IMG/VR virus record: IMGVR_UViG_3300024999_000057
Span: 38,670-102,669 of that record
Direction: 5' to 3' (one strand)
From: a virus
DNA: 64,000 nt
This document shows positions 14,478 to 22,226 of the stretch, piece by piece. Below the pieces are notes generated by a model. It was not told the DNA's origin, searched no databases, and worked only from the letters and a program-made list of their open reading frames with translations. Position 1 is the first letter of the stretch. Every line of letters starts with the position of its first letter. Position numbers and translations under genes: made by a program.

Positions 14478-15990
14478 CTCCTTTAATTTCCACTGGCAGA
14501 AATCGCCAGCATCCGTCTTCTCTCGCTTCGATCCGGTGCCCCTTGTATTTATAAGGCACCATCTCAAGCATTTCAGGTTCCCACGACGATTTCCGCCGTT
14601 TCTTGCTCATCACACCCTTGGCTACGATCCAGTTCCCAACTCCATTGTGCTCAAAATAATACTTCATGTTTTTGTCGCAGATCGCACAGATCCCGGCGCC
14701 ATGTGAAGGAGCATTTGTGCCCCCACAAAGGGTGCATTTTTCCAGCCGGGTGTGTTTTCCATGCAGCCTGTATCTTCGCCAAGGGGCCTTGTCCCAGAGG
14801 ATCTTCCTACCAACACCGATCTTGGTCCCGCCTACTTTCAAGTAGAGGAATTCCAAGAGCTTGCCTTTCGCCGGCTTGATGTTGTTCAGGAGAGCGTTGT
14901 CCCTTCCCGCGAAGCTGAAAGCTACTCGGAAGAGATCCCCGTTGAACCAAACTAAAAACCCTTTGGCGTTCCCGCCTACGTGCCAGAATCGTTCTACGAT
15001 TCCCACGGTCACCCTGACCTCAACCACATGAGATTCCCCGGTTCTGGCGGTATCCTGGTCGGTCAGCGTGAGGTACTCGCAATCCGAGTGCTCCATGACC
15101 TTGACGACTTCGCCCAAAACTTCCTCTTCCCGAAATGCGAGGCCCACATAATTGGGCGTGATCTGTGTCAAGAGGTTGTTGTCTTGAAACCTGCGCAGCT
15201 TCTCTACTCGCTCGGGAAACGGGGTCGTGGGCTTGCCATTGAGGGTCAAGGCAAACTCCTTCAGATTGTCGAAGTAATCGACTGGGTGAAACACGGTCCT
15301 TCCTGAATTCAACCGCCCCGCGTACCCCGTCAGGGTAAATCGTGGAGTTCCGATGTACTGCATATCCACGGGAAGTAATGGCTTAATTCCAACTAATTTT
15401 CCTGCTTCACACTCAAATGACCTAGTTGATCTGGGCTCCTTGGAAACCACCCCCAGCCTCATGTCGGGGGCCATAACAGCGGAGATGGCGACCGGGTAGT
15501 TCAACGCGGCGAAGCTTGTCTGGAGGGCCTCAGGTGCCTTATAAATTTCGAAGGTGTTAACCACACCAAGGTCGAGCGAGGTCTGAATCTCCATGACGGG
15601 CAATCCTTTGGTAAAACTTTTTGAAACTAGCGAGAGGTAAAACTCGCGGTCGATCCTGCTGGTCTTCGCTAGAAATCGAATTAACTCTGACTCCCTCGTG
15701 CGAGTCACAGTTTTCCGGTTGAAGAACCTGACGACTTCCAGAAATCCACCGAATGATGCCTCAGAAATTTCTAGTTCCGGGACTGAGTGGTACCTGGAGT
15801 CGTCGATGGCCTTGAACCGAAAATTCAACATGCAGAACCAGCAGGCGAAAGTGAGGAGCCATTCGGATTCCTCTGGAAGCTTCAGAACCCCCTCAGCGAA
15901 TTGCCTCCGTTTTTCCTTAGGTGACCTGAGTTCAACCAAGGAATTCCTGAAGTTCAAAACTTCTTCGATGTTGGAAAGTTCGATTTTCAT
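14455..15990 (-). CDS. DNA-ligase-like protein without catalytic lysine, zinc-ribbon C-terminus (511 aa)
   Basis: Aligns by eye along its length with the active ligase at 28551-29948. 'LIRFLAKTSRIDREFYLSLV' and 'TSLDLGVVNTFEIYKAPEAL' match the ligase N-terminal helical domain; 'LNYPVAISAVMAPDM' occupies the place of 'LKYPVLVEEKLDG', so the nucleotidyl-accepting Lys is Val172. Motif III 'LDGEIL' is 'LTGYAG'. The end of the OB fold ('GGTKIGVGRKILWDKAPWR') matches 'DGSLRFPVWQRLRDDK'. After this comes a zinc ribbon ('CTLCGG', 'CAICDK'). It cannot form ligase-AMP by the known route. Overlaps the SbcC-like stop by 4 nt. Possibly a nick-binding or scaffolding factor. Confidence 0.6.
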   Translation of the reverse strand: MKIELSNIEEVLNFRNSLVELRSPKEKRRQFAEGVLKLPEESEWLLTFACWFCMLNFRFKAIDDSRYHSVPELEISEASFGGFLEVVRFFNRKTVTRTRESELIRFLAKTSRIDREFYLSLVSKSFTKGLPVMEIQTSLDLGVVNTFEIYKAPEALQTSFAALNYPVAISAVMAPDMRLGVVSKEPRSTRSFECEAGKLVGIKPLLPVDMQYIGTPRFTLTGYAGRLNSGRTVFHPVDYFDNLKEFALTLNGKPTTPFPERVEKLRRFQDNNLLTQITPNYVGLAFREEEVLGEVVKVMEHSDCEYLTLTDQDTARTGESHVVEVRVTVGIVERFWHVGGNAKGFLVWFNGDLFRVAFSFAGRDNALLNNIKPAKGKLLEFLYLKVGGTKIGVGRKILWDKAPWRRYRLHGKHTRLEKCTLCGGTNAPSHGAGICAICDKNMKYYFEHNGVGNWIVAKGVMSKKRRKSSWEPEMLEMVPYKYKGHRIEAREDGCWRFLPVEIKGDEDSEEN

Positions 15991-18221
15991 TGCTGAATTG
16001 ATGTCGTTCCGTCCTCGTGTTTAGTAGCTCTGATTATGCTCGTGTAGGTCATCGGCAGCGCCAGTTCGGAGTGAGCGATAATGGCGATGCAGCGGCCCTG
16101 CTCCTTCAGGTAGCCCAGCACCTCAAAAAGTCCAGCCTTCCCCTCTTCATCCAACGACCCGAAGATTTCATCGAGGCAAAGCACGTTGAACGAAGAGGAG
16201 CCTGTGGCTTCCAAAATTTCCAACGTAGCGAAGAGGCAGGACATCTTGACCCTCGCCTTCTCACCCTCCGACCAGTTCGCCCACTTGACCGTCTTGTGGC
16301 TGTCGGTGACCGTGAATTGGACCTCACCATCTTCATCGAGATAGAAGACGCACGCGATTCTTCCCGAGGTGATCATCTCCGAATATTTCCGGATCAGGAT
16401 GTTGAAGCTCCTCAGGAACCTGTCGATTTTCCTGACTCGGTAACCCTTCGGCCCGAGGATTCCCAACCAATTCCTGATGTCCTCCAAGGTACTTTCTGCC
16501 TGAAACAACTCATTTCTGGAAGCGTCCAATCGGAGCAATAAATCCCGGTTGTTTTCCTCGACCTGACGATTAAGTTCTTTTCGGGCTCTCGATAAAGCGT
16601 TGTGGTCCTTGGCCTTGGTTACTTCAGTATCAATTTGGGAAACCTCGTTTTTTACTGAAATCAACTTAGAAACCAATTCGCCCAACTTCAAATCAATAGC
16701 CATCAAAACCAGAGGATCAACCTCAACCGCAGGACCAACTTCAGCTTTCAACCGGTTCAACTCGAACTGCCTCTGCTCGAACTGCAGGTGCTCCATCCCG
16801 ATTAATACCGCTTCCTGCAAGTTCAATTGAATCCGACGCTTGCGATCCTCGAAGCAACTCACATCAAGCTGAGCTTGATTCCCGTCGATCTTGGTATCCG
16901 GGTTGGCTTCGAGCTTTTCAAGCTCCTGAGTTTTCCTGGTGATTTCCTGCCAAGCCTTCTGGATGAGGCGGTACTTTGAGAGGGAGGACTCGCATTTTTC
17001 GATGAGAGCATTGTCGGCTTCGATCTGAGCAGAAAGCTCTTCGATCTGCCCTTCAAACTGCGTCGAGTCAACCGAATGTCCGCAGGTAGGGCAGGCACAG
17101 GACTTCGCGGAATTCTCAAGGCTCAGGCGCTCCGATCCCTTCTGACTTCGGGCAACCTGCGTCTTCGTCTTGAGGTTCTCGATCTTCCTCAGTTGCTCCT
17201 CAGCGAACTCTGCTTCAACTTCAGGAGTTTCCAATTTGGAAAGTTCTTCCCTCAATGGAAGCAGCCGCTCGATCTGAGGCTTGGCCTTTTCGTACCTAGC
17301 GAGAACCCCTTGAGCCTCTTGAAGCTTGGATTCGGTGAACCTGAGTTCTTCCTGAAGCTTAGTTGCTCTGCTTTGTGCGTCTTCCTTCGATAAAGAGGGG
17401 AGTTCGAAGGTTTTAATCTCGTCTTCTAACTCCTGAATCTTCTCTTGTGTCGCTTGGTTCGCCTCGGCTTTTTTCAATAGCTCTGTGAGATCGCTTCGAT
17501 CTCTGGAGAGTTCCAGTTGCTGAGCTTTCAAGTTATCAACTTCAACCCAAAGATTCTTCAGTCTGGATTCAAGCTCAGCAACCTCGACTTCCTCAAGTTC
17601 AGGCTGAGGATGAACCACGCCCTGCTCCATCAACTCGATCTGCTTCTGGAGCATCAGGATCTTGCCATGCTTTCCTGCGAGAGCCTTTTCCTTCTCCTTC
17701 ATCCGGTCGAATTCAGCGTCGAGTTCATCCAGGCGATTGACTCTGGAGATGAACTTTTTCCTCTCGCCATCGGAGGAGGATTCGAGGAGATTCAAGGAGC
17801 TTTTCGGGCTCTGGTAAACGAGATCCACGAAAGTTGAATAGTCGGTTTCGAGGACCTCTTCGAGGAACTTCAGGTTGTCCGGGATTCGCTTCAGGTGCCG
17901 CTTGTGCTTCGCTCCGTTGACCTCTTCGTAAATCTCGATCTCACCGGTCTTCTTCGAGTTCTTGACATACCACTCGGAAGCGCCCTTGGTGAACCAGATT
18001 TCGATCTCATAAGGCTGGCCTGTGATCTCGTTATTCACGTCGTCTACTTTGGTGCCCTTCGGGTTCTTGTTGAACAGGCCCTGGATCAGCGTCAGGAAAA
18101 GGCTCGTCTTGCTGGCGCCGTTGTTGCCGATGACCGAGTGAATTCCATTCTCGAACGTGAAGTCGAGGTACTTGTAGGCGAAGCAGTCTCGGGCCACTAC
18201 TCGGGTGAACTCGACTACCAC
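15987..18221 (-). CDS. SbcC/gp46-like recombination endonuclease ATPase subunit (744 aa)
   Basis: SMC-type ATPase partner of the SbcD-like nuclease encoded just upstream. Walker A 'IGNNGASKTS' (31-40; the usual G before K is S), long coiled coils (about 190-370 and 410-560), a zinc-hook 'CPTCGHS' near residue 373, the ABC signature 'WSEGEKARVKMS' and Walker B 'VLCLDEIFGSLDEE'. It processes DNA ends for recombination-dependent replication, as gp46/47 of T4 and D13/D12 of T5. Starts at GTG; the ribosome site AGGAGGAAGAGGAG encodes the end of the previous gene. Confidence 0.93.
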   Translation of the reverse strand: MVVEFTRVVARDCFAYKYLDFTFENGIHSVIGNNGASKTSLFLTLIQGLFNKNPKGTKVDDVNNEITGQPYEIEIWFTKGASEWYVKNSKKTGEIEIYEEVNGAKHKRHLKRIPDNLKFLEEVLETDYSTFVDLVYQSPKSSLNLLESSSDGERKKFISRVNRLDELDAEFDRMKEKEKALAGKHGKILMLQKQIELMEQGVVHPQPELEEVEVAELESRLKNLWVEVDNLKAQQLELSRDRSDLTELLKKAEANQATQEKIQELEDEIKTFELPSLSKEDAQSRATKLQEELRFTESKLQEAQGVLARYEKAKPQIERLLPLREELSKLETPEVEAEFAEEQLRKIENLKTKTQVARSQKGSERLSLENSAKSCACPTCGHSVDSTQFEGQIEELSAQIEADNALIEKCESSLSKYRLIQKAWQEITRKTQELEKLEANPDTKIDGNQAQLDVSCFEDRKRRIQLNLQEAVLIGMEHLQFEQRQFELNRLKAEVGPAVEVDPLVLMAIDLKLGELVSKLISVKNEVSQIDTEVTKAKDHNALSRARKELNRQVEENNRDLLLRLDASRNELFQAESTLEDIRNWLGILGPKGYRVRKIDRFLRSFNILIRKYSEMITSGRIACVFYLDEDGEVQFTVTDSHKTVKWANWSEGEKARVKMSCLFATLEILEATGSSSFNVLCLDEIFGSLDEEGKAGLFEVLGYLKEQGRCIAIIAHSELALPMTYTSIIRATKHEDGTTSIQQ

Positions 18222-18400
18222 TCCTCTTCCTCCTTTTTAAGCTTAATGGATTCAGTGCATTCAAATTGAGCGATGTCTTCAATTCCAAGCAAACACTCCG
18301 CGCACAATTTGTAAGTGGCACCAGGAGCTGATTGTCTCTGGATTTTAAAAATTATTTCTTCTGGCCCAGCACCACAATTATCACAGACCCCTAGTCCCAC
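18215..18400 (-). CDS. Small zinc-finger protein (61 aa)
   Basis: Two CxxC pairs: 'VCDNCGAGPEE' and 'KLCAECLLG'. The C-terminal KKEEEEW is dictated by the Shine-Dalgarno of the SbcC-like gene, with which it overlaps 7 nt. GTG start, itself preceded by a near-identical AGGAGGAAGAGGAG. Unknown function. Confidence 0.6.
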   Translation of the reverse strand: MGLGVCDNCGAGPEEIIFKIQRQSAPGATYKLCAECLLGIEDIAQFECTESIKLKKEEEEW

Positions 18401-18648
18401 TCCTCTTCCTCCTGAGGAATCGTGTAGGATTTCTCCTTAACGACCCTGCCCACGAAGAGGCCAAGGAAAAGGACTTGGAAGGCGAACCCCCTCAACGACG
18501 GAATGAAGAGGAAGGGGAAAATCATGTCGTCCAGGTAGCCCATCGCGGAAAACTCGAAGTCGATTCCGAAGAGCCTTAACCTGAGAGCTACGGTCCTGTT
18601 GGGCTCGTTCAGGGAACCTTCGATTTCAAATAAATCTGAGAATTTCAT
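18391..18648 (-). CDS. Small membrane-associated protein (85 aa)
   Basis: Residues 40-72 are strongly hydrophobic with Phe and Leu ('MIFPFLFIP', 'FQVLFLGLFVG'), suggesting one or two membrane passes. It ends PQEEEEWD because its last codons encode the next ribosome-binding site. Overlaps neighbours by 4 and 10 nt. Function unknown. Confidence 0.55.
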   Translation of the reverse strand: MKFSDLFEIEGSLNEPNRTVALRLRLFGIDFEFSAMGYLDDMIFPFLFIPSLRGFAFQVLFLGLFVGRVVKEKSYTIPQEEEEWD

Positions 18649-18926
18649 TTTAGTCCTCCGAACACAAACGACTCCCCGAAATCGGTAATCAAGATGTAAG
18701 TCCTACCAGGGCGCACGTAACACTTCTCCTCTAGCCACAGGCGCAGGAGCACGACAACTTCTTCCCAAGTTTCTGGTTCGTCAGTGTCGTAGTAAGAAGG
18801 CCACGGATTGAACCAATCAACCATCTGCATAACCACAGGCTTACTTCCGTCGAAGCAGAACCCCTCCGGGTATTCGAGGGGAAGTTCGAACACGCGGCAA
18901 AAATTTGTTTCTTCTGTGGGCCTCAC
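18645..18926 (-). CDS. Hypothetical protein (93 aa)
   Basis: Acidic, Trp-rich protein ('MVDWFNPWPSYYDTDEPETW') with a C-terminal 'YILITDFGESFVFGG' strand pair. GTG start overlapping the upstream TGA. No domain recognised; within the recombination operon. Confidence 0.6.
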   Translation of the reverse strand: MRPTEETNFCRVFELPLEYPEGFCFDGSKPVVMQMVDWFNPWPSYYDTDEPETWEEVVVLLRLWLEEKCYVRPGRTYILITDFGESFVFGGLK

Positions 18927-19297
18927 ACCACCTCCCCTGAGAAGAGCAACTTCTCAACTGAATCCCAGTCCACGAAAGGACGTTCGAATTCATCAAGCCC
19001 TTTGCAAAGGGGAACCCCTAAAGCCGCGTCGTCGATGTAGAGGTGTGCGTAGATTTTGGGGCTTTGGGTCCAGCGTTTCTGCCCCGGATTCTCGTTGATG
19101 CTCCAGAGTTCAATTTCGTTTTCCTTGAACCAAGCCACAGCGTCTTCCAATTCTTTGCCACTCCGCATCGTGTAGAGGATGAGTTGGTGGCCTTCGCCAG
19201 TGAGCTTTTTAAGAACGGGCTGCGCTCCGATTTCTCTCCCAATCTTCGGGTACTCGTGCGTTACGCAGGTACCGTCGAAATCAACTGCGATTATCAA
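18923..19297 (-). CDS. HAD-like hydrolase / nucleotidase-type phosphatase (124 aa)
   Basis: Haloacid-dehalogenase superfamily: motif I 'DFDGTCVTHEYP' (Asp nucleophile and acid), motif II Thr in 'ILYTMRSG', and a C-terminal acidic 'LYIDDAALG'. The short cap and the 'EYPKIG' insert are as in small phage HADs annotated as hydrolases. Substrate is unknown, perhaps a nucleotide. Sits between the SbcC and SbcD homologues with 4-nt overlaps on both sides. Confidence 0.8.
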   Translation of the reverse strand: MIIAVDFDGTCVTHEYPKIGREIGAQPVLKKLTGEGHQLILYTMRSGKELEDAVAWFKENEIELWSINENPGQKRWTQSPKIYAHLYIDDAALGVPLCKGLDEFERPFVDWDSVEKLLFSGEVV

Positions 19298-20292
19298 GCT
19301 GCCTCCTTGTAGACCATCATCATCCGGTCGATTTTATTTTCGTCGTACCCAAGTTCCTTCAGATAGGAAGCCAGTTCCTCGTCGAGCGAGGCGTTGATGA
19401 TTTCTTCTTGCTCTCCTGAATCCTGAACCAAAACCTGCAAAGCCTCAGGCACCTTCACCAACTTGACGTTGGATTGAGGCGCTGAAATGGTCTTCAACTC
19501 AGGCACGGTGCCGGTGACCTCGATCCGGTAGAAGTCGGTTTCGTTTAAAGCAGGAAATTCCTCATCCGCTCGAATTCGGATCTGAATTAGTGAGGGCAAA
19601 TTTGTGGCTATTCGCTCGTACTTCGCGGTGCCCTTGTCAAGGGTCAGGAGGACAACTCCGGTATCGACCGAGGTTTGAAACTCCTTGTTGACCGGGTGGT
19701 TCGTGTAGACGAGCTTGCCTACTGAGTAGGGGGCGTGAATATCTGAACAAATAGCCAAATCGAAAGGCTCCAGCAAATGATCGACATCAATTTCCTCCTT
19801 GACGAACTGGTTGTAGTTGCATCGGAAGTGAGAGATCAAAATGTTCAGCTTGGTGCCAGTCACTGTGGGTCCAGAATAGGTGCCCAAGGAACAATGATTT
19901 ACAAAGTGCAGCGTGCAATTTTCGTCAGGCAGGTGATGAACCCAAGGCTTCGCTTGGTAATTCAGCTTGATCGTCTTGTCCTTGCCCATGTCCAGGTACT
20001 GGAAAGTGTCCTTGCCTGGCCCGATCTGTTCGTGATTTCCAGAGATCAAGTAGACTTCGATACCGGCCTCACGACACATCCTGAAGAAGATAAAAGCAAG
20101 CTCTTGCTCCTCAAGCTCGGGCTCACATTTCTCCCAAAGATCCCCTGCTATGATCAACTCCGCGTGGTTGTGCAGGCAGGCCTCGATCAGGAACTCGAAG
20201 AGTTGCATGTAGCGGTCGATCTGCCAAGCGAAGGGAGCCTCTTTGCGAAGCCAAATGTGCCAATCCCCGCTGCAAAGAAATTTTCTAGCCAC
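19294..20292 (-). CDS. SbcD/gp47-like recombination nuclease subunit (332 aa)
   Basis: Calcineurin-like nuclease: 'CSGDWHIWL' (DxH), 'IIAGDLWEKCE' (GD), 'ISGNHEQIG' (GNHE), and 'AICSDIHAP' for the late metal ligands. Together with the SbcC-like ATPase it trims DNA ends. GTG 20292 with GGAGGTCG is chosen over ATG further upstream, because that would run deep into the preceding gene. The two subunits are separated by four small genes, an unusual spacing for this pair. Confidence 0.88.
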   Translation of the reverse strand: MARKFLCSGDWHIWLRKEAPFAWQIDRYMQLFEFLIEACLHNHAELIIAGDLWEKCEPELEEQELAFIFFRMCREAGIEVYLISGNHEQIGPGKDTFQYLDMGKDKTIKLNYQAKPWVHHLPDENCTLHFVNHCSLGTYSGPTVTGTKLNILISHFRCNYNQFVKEEIDVDHLLEPFDLAICSDIHAPYSVGKLVYTNHPVNKEFQTSVDTGVVLLTLDKGTAKYERIATNLPSLIQIRIRADEEFPALNETDFYRIEVTGTVPELKTISAPQSNVKLVKVPEALQVLVQDSGEQEEIINASLDEELASYLKELGYDENKIDRMMMVYKEAA

Positions 20293-20695
20293 CCGACCTC
20301 CCCACTCCCATCGCACATTTTTTGAACTCCATTTCCTGCAACGGCTTCAACGTGGGATCACAAGGAAGGCTGGTAAGCCCGAAGCAGTTCAGCCTCACGT
20401 CGGTTTCGACCCAGACTTCATCTACGAGGCCTCCACGCATAACCTGATAACCAGGAACCACAAATCCTTCCGCCTTCTCCAAAAGCCCAACAAGAAGCTC
20501 GCCTTCGATGATCAGCTTGTTGTCCAAGACCTTCGCTGAGTCCACGAAGCCAACCTTGACGTGCTGGTTGAAACCATCAAGAATCGGAATCTCCTTCCCT
20601 TGTACGGCCTCAGCCATCTGGTAGAGAGCTTCAGGCGCAAACCTGTCTCCTTTGAGATCTACTGCGGTTGATGCTGCTTCTGCGATGAATCTCAT
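20285..20695 (-). CDS. Hypothetical protein (136 aa)
   Basis: Beta-rich protein with 'GKEIPILDGFNQHVKVGFV' and 'KLIIEGELLVGLLEKAEGF'. The pattern of alternating strands and 'VPGYQV' is seen in phage proteins of unknown function next to SbcD homologues. A faint resemblance to the beta region of prohead proteases exists, but no catalytic residues stand out. Overlaps the SbcD-like gene. Confidence 0.6.
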   Translation of the reverse strand: MRFIAEAASTAVDLKGDRFAPEALYQMAEAVQGKEIPILDGFNQHVKVGFVDSAKVLDNKLIIEGELLVGLLEKAEGFVVPGYQVMRGGLVDEVWVETDVRLNCFGLTSLPCDPTLKPLQEMEFKKCAMGVGRSGG

Positions 20696-20932
20696 TTAAG
20701 CCACCTCGTCTTCCGGCAGATCCTTGTCACAGCCGAACAAGGTGTCCATCCCGTACTCCTCATTGGCTTCGCAGGCAATGTCGCCCAGGATCGAATCAAT
20801 CTCTTCGAGAGCATCGGTGTCGATCTCGTCGAAATTGCGAAGGCCACATAGCCGGTCGAGGACGTAGGCCCGAGCCTCTTTGAGCCGCTCCGGGTCGATT
20901 GCGAGATGATAAATTTTGAATTCTTCGTTCAT
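20696..20932 (-). CDS. Hypothetical acidic protein (78 aa)
   Basis: Starts at ATG 20932 with AAGGAGATCC upstream. Acidic helical protein ('DTDALEEIDSILGDIACEANEEYGMD'-type segment, about 41-66). It is the first cistron after a 316-base non-coding stretch, so that leader likely controls it and the SbcD operon behind it. Function unknown. Confidence 0.65.
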   Translation of the reverse strand: MNEEFKIYHLAIDPERLKEARAYVLDRLCGLRNFDEIDTDALEEIDSILGDIACEANEEYGMDTLFGCDKDLPEDEVA

Positions 20933-20954
20933 TTTGGATCTCCTTAAATTAGGC

Positions 20955-21155
20955 GGCAGACTTCCACGCGGTCTGCCAGCGCTGCCTGAATAACTACCGT
21001 AGAGTACAGGCTCCTCCCCTTTCACACGCTCAGGTCACTCATGTTAGGCTTGGGTACAACTACCGTAGAGCACAGGTTTGAGCTTCAAGCTCTCAGCAGC
21101 TGAGAACCTCAGAGGCTTGCGCTCCAAATCCGGTTGTACCAGCTACCAGCCTTAG
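20955..21155 (-). other. Repeat-rich non-coding leader or origin candidate
   Basis: No convincing gene from 20933 to 21248. It holds a 7-bp hairpin GGCAGAC/GTCTGCC at 20955-20977, two copies of AACTACCGTAGAG-y-ACAGG at 20992-21010 and 21058-21076 (one mismatch), and a long-range inverted repeat AGGCT..GGTACAAC (21046-21060) with GTTGTACC..AGCCT (21133-21152). Several small palindromes (GAGCTTCAAGCTC, CTCAGCAGCTGAG) lie inside it. Could be a structured 5' leader, small RNA or replication origin. Confidence 0.5.
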
Positions 21156-21248
21156 CCAAATTAGGCCATGCCCTCAATGACGTGCTACTTGTCCGCGCTG
21201 CTTGCACCTCATGTTCCGAGGGAGAGGATCGGCGGGGTGATCTCGTTC

Positions 21249-21458
21249 CTACAGAAAGGCCTGCTTCATTTTCTCAGCGAGCCTGGTTGCTTCCAGACTT
21301 TCACCAAGGTGCTTCTCGCGATCATTCATCAGATCTGAAATCTTGGTTTCGATACCATCTGCGATAGCGTCGTGCTTCGAGGAATGAAGTTCGAGTTCCT
21401 TGACAGCCTTCTGGAAGGTACCCATAATTTCGTCGATGGTTTTACTTTTGAGGAACAA
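21249..21458 (-). CDS. Small coiled-coil protein (69 aa)
   Basis: Almost entirely helical, with heptad-like spacing of Leu, Ile and Met ('IDEIMGTFQKAVKELELHSS', 'ISDLMNDREKHLG'). No membrane segment. Starts at ATG with AAGGAGAATAAA. Its function is not recognisable. Confidence 0.6.
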   Translation of the reverse strand: MFLKSKTIDEIMGTFQKAVKELELHSSKHDAIADGIETKISDLMNDREKHLGESLEATRLAEKMKQAFL

Positions 21459-21476
21459 TTTATTCTCCTTTCCTGG

Positions 21477-21584
21477 TTATTTTTTAATCCATCTCCAAGC
21501 TACAACTACTCCGCAAGCGAAGCCACCTGAGCCAATAATCAAACACCCGATCACGAATGTGCTTACATCCACCAGCACACTCAT
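21477..21584 (-). CDS. Single-pass membrane mini-protein (35 aa)
   Basis: 35 residues: a short N-terminus, a hydrophobic segment (about 8-30, VIGCLIIGSGG...) and a basic end WRWIKK. ATGA overlap with the lipoprotein gene indicates coupling. Similar one-helix proteins recur in this genome. Confidence 0.5.
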   Translation of the reverse strand: MSVLVDVSTFVIGCLIIGSGGFACGVVVAWRWIKK

Positions 21585-21964
21585 TTCACGGTGTCCTCAT
21601 CGGAGCAGCCCACGAGTTCCGGCTTGTATCCACAGAAAACCTTGACTTCCCTGAAGCCACCATTCTGCTGCGGGACCATGCCTACGGAGGTGACGAGGCC
21701 ATTGAAGTTGCTGTCGGAGGGCCTCACGTTGACGAGGGCGCCACGCTCTTTCGTCAGCACGATGTTGCCATCCGCTTCCTTGCGCTGAACAGGCCATTCC
21801 TTCTCGAAGTACCTCTTGGCGTTGATTTCAGCCAGCGTGCGCTCCTCTGCGGTCAGTGCATGGACGTTGGCTACGGTCGCTGCGACTTTTTCATCAGCGG
21901 ACTTTTTGCAGCCTGCGGAAAATGCAGCTACCACGATCAGCGCGAAAATTACGAGTTTGTTCAT
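21581..21964 (-). CDS. Lipoprotein (127 aa)
   Basis: MNKLVIFALIVVAAF and lipobox FSAGC predict lipidation at Cys19. The mature 109-residue domain starts KKSADEKVAAT and contains 'GMVPQQNGGFREVKVFCGY' and 'LVGCSDEDTVK' with two further Cys. Exported lipoproteins in early regions may block superinfection (T5 Llp type), but no sequence similarity to those is evident. ATG with AGGAGACC. Confidence 0.65.
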   Translation of the reverse strand: MNKLVIFALIVVAAFSAGCKKSADEKVAATVANVHALTAEERTLAEINAKRYFEKEWPVQRKEADGNIVLTKERGALVNVRPSDSNFNGLVTSVGMVPQQNGGFREVKVFCGYKPELVGCSDEDTVK

Positions 21965-21992
21965 TTTTTGGTCTCCTTTTTAATTTTTGGTT

Positions 21993-22157
21993 TTAGTTCC
22001 TGGTGCTCAGTATGTGCATCATGAGCATGTTGAAAGTTGCTTGAGAGTAATCCCCTTGGATCAGCGCCACAAGTCCTGCGATCCCAGACATGATTGCCAC
22101 AACCTGCGTAACCACTACCCAACCCGCTACGAGTAAATCTTTGGTTTCTTGTTTCAA
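21993..22157 (-). CDS. Small membrane protein (54 aa)
   Basis: TTG start behind AGAGG; MKQETKDLL then a hydrophobic stretch of about 25 residues ('AGWVVVTQVVAIMSGIAGLV') with one or two passes. It follows the 16-bp hairpin after the SSB-like gene. Function unknown. Confidence 0.45.
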   Translation of the reverse strand: MKQETKDLLVAGWVVVTQVVAIMSGIAGLVALIQGDYSQATFNMLMMHILSTRN

Positions 22158-22174
22158 AATTTTTACCTCTCCCA

Positions 22175-22221
22175 GAACAACTCCGCAGGCTCAGAGGAGG
22201 GAAAGGCCTGCGGAGTTGTTC
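22175..22221. terminator. Long perfect hairpin after the SSB-like gene
   Basis: 16-bp perfect stem GAACAACTCCGCAGGC / GCCTGCGGAGTTGTTC with a 15-nt loop, 6 nt after the SSB-like stop. The U-tract (ACTTTTT) lies on the plus-strand side, so as an intrinsic terminator it would stop plus-strand transcripts; on the gene strand it may protect the mRNA 3' end. Confidence 0.6.
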
Positions 22222-22226
22222 ACTTT

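Noticed and set aside
21044-21155. tRNA-like look of GGGTACAACTACCGTAGAGC and flanking inverted repeat
   Set aside because: No T-loop, anticodon stem or acceptor stem of proper spacing could be built on either strand.
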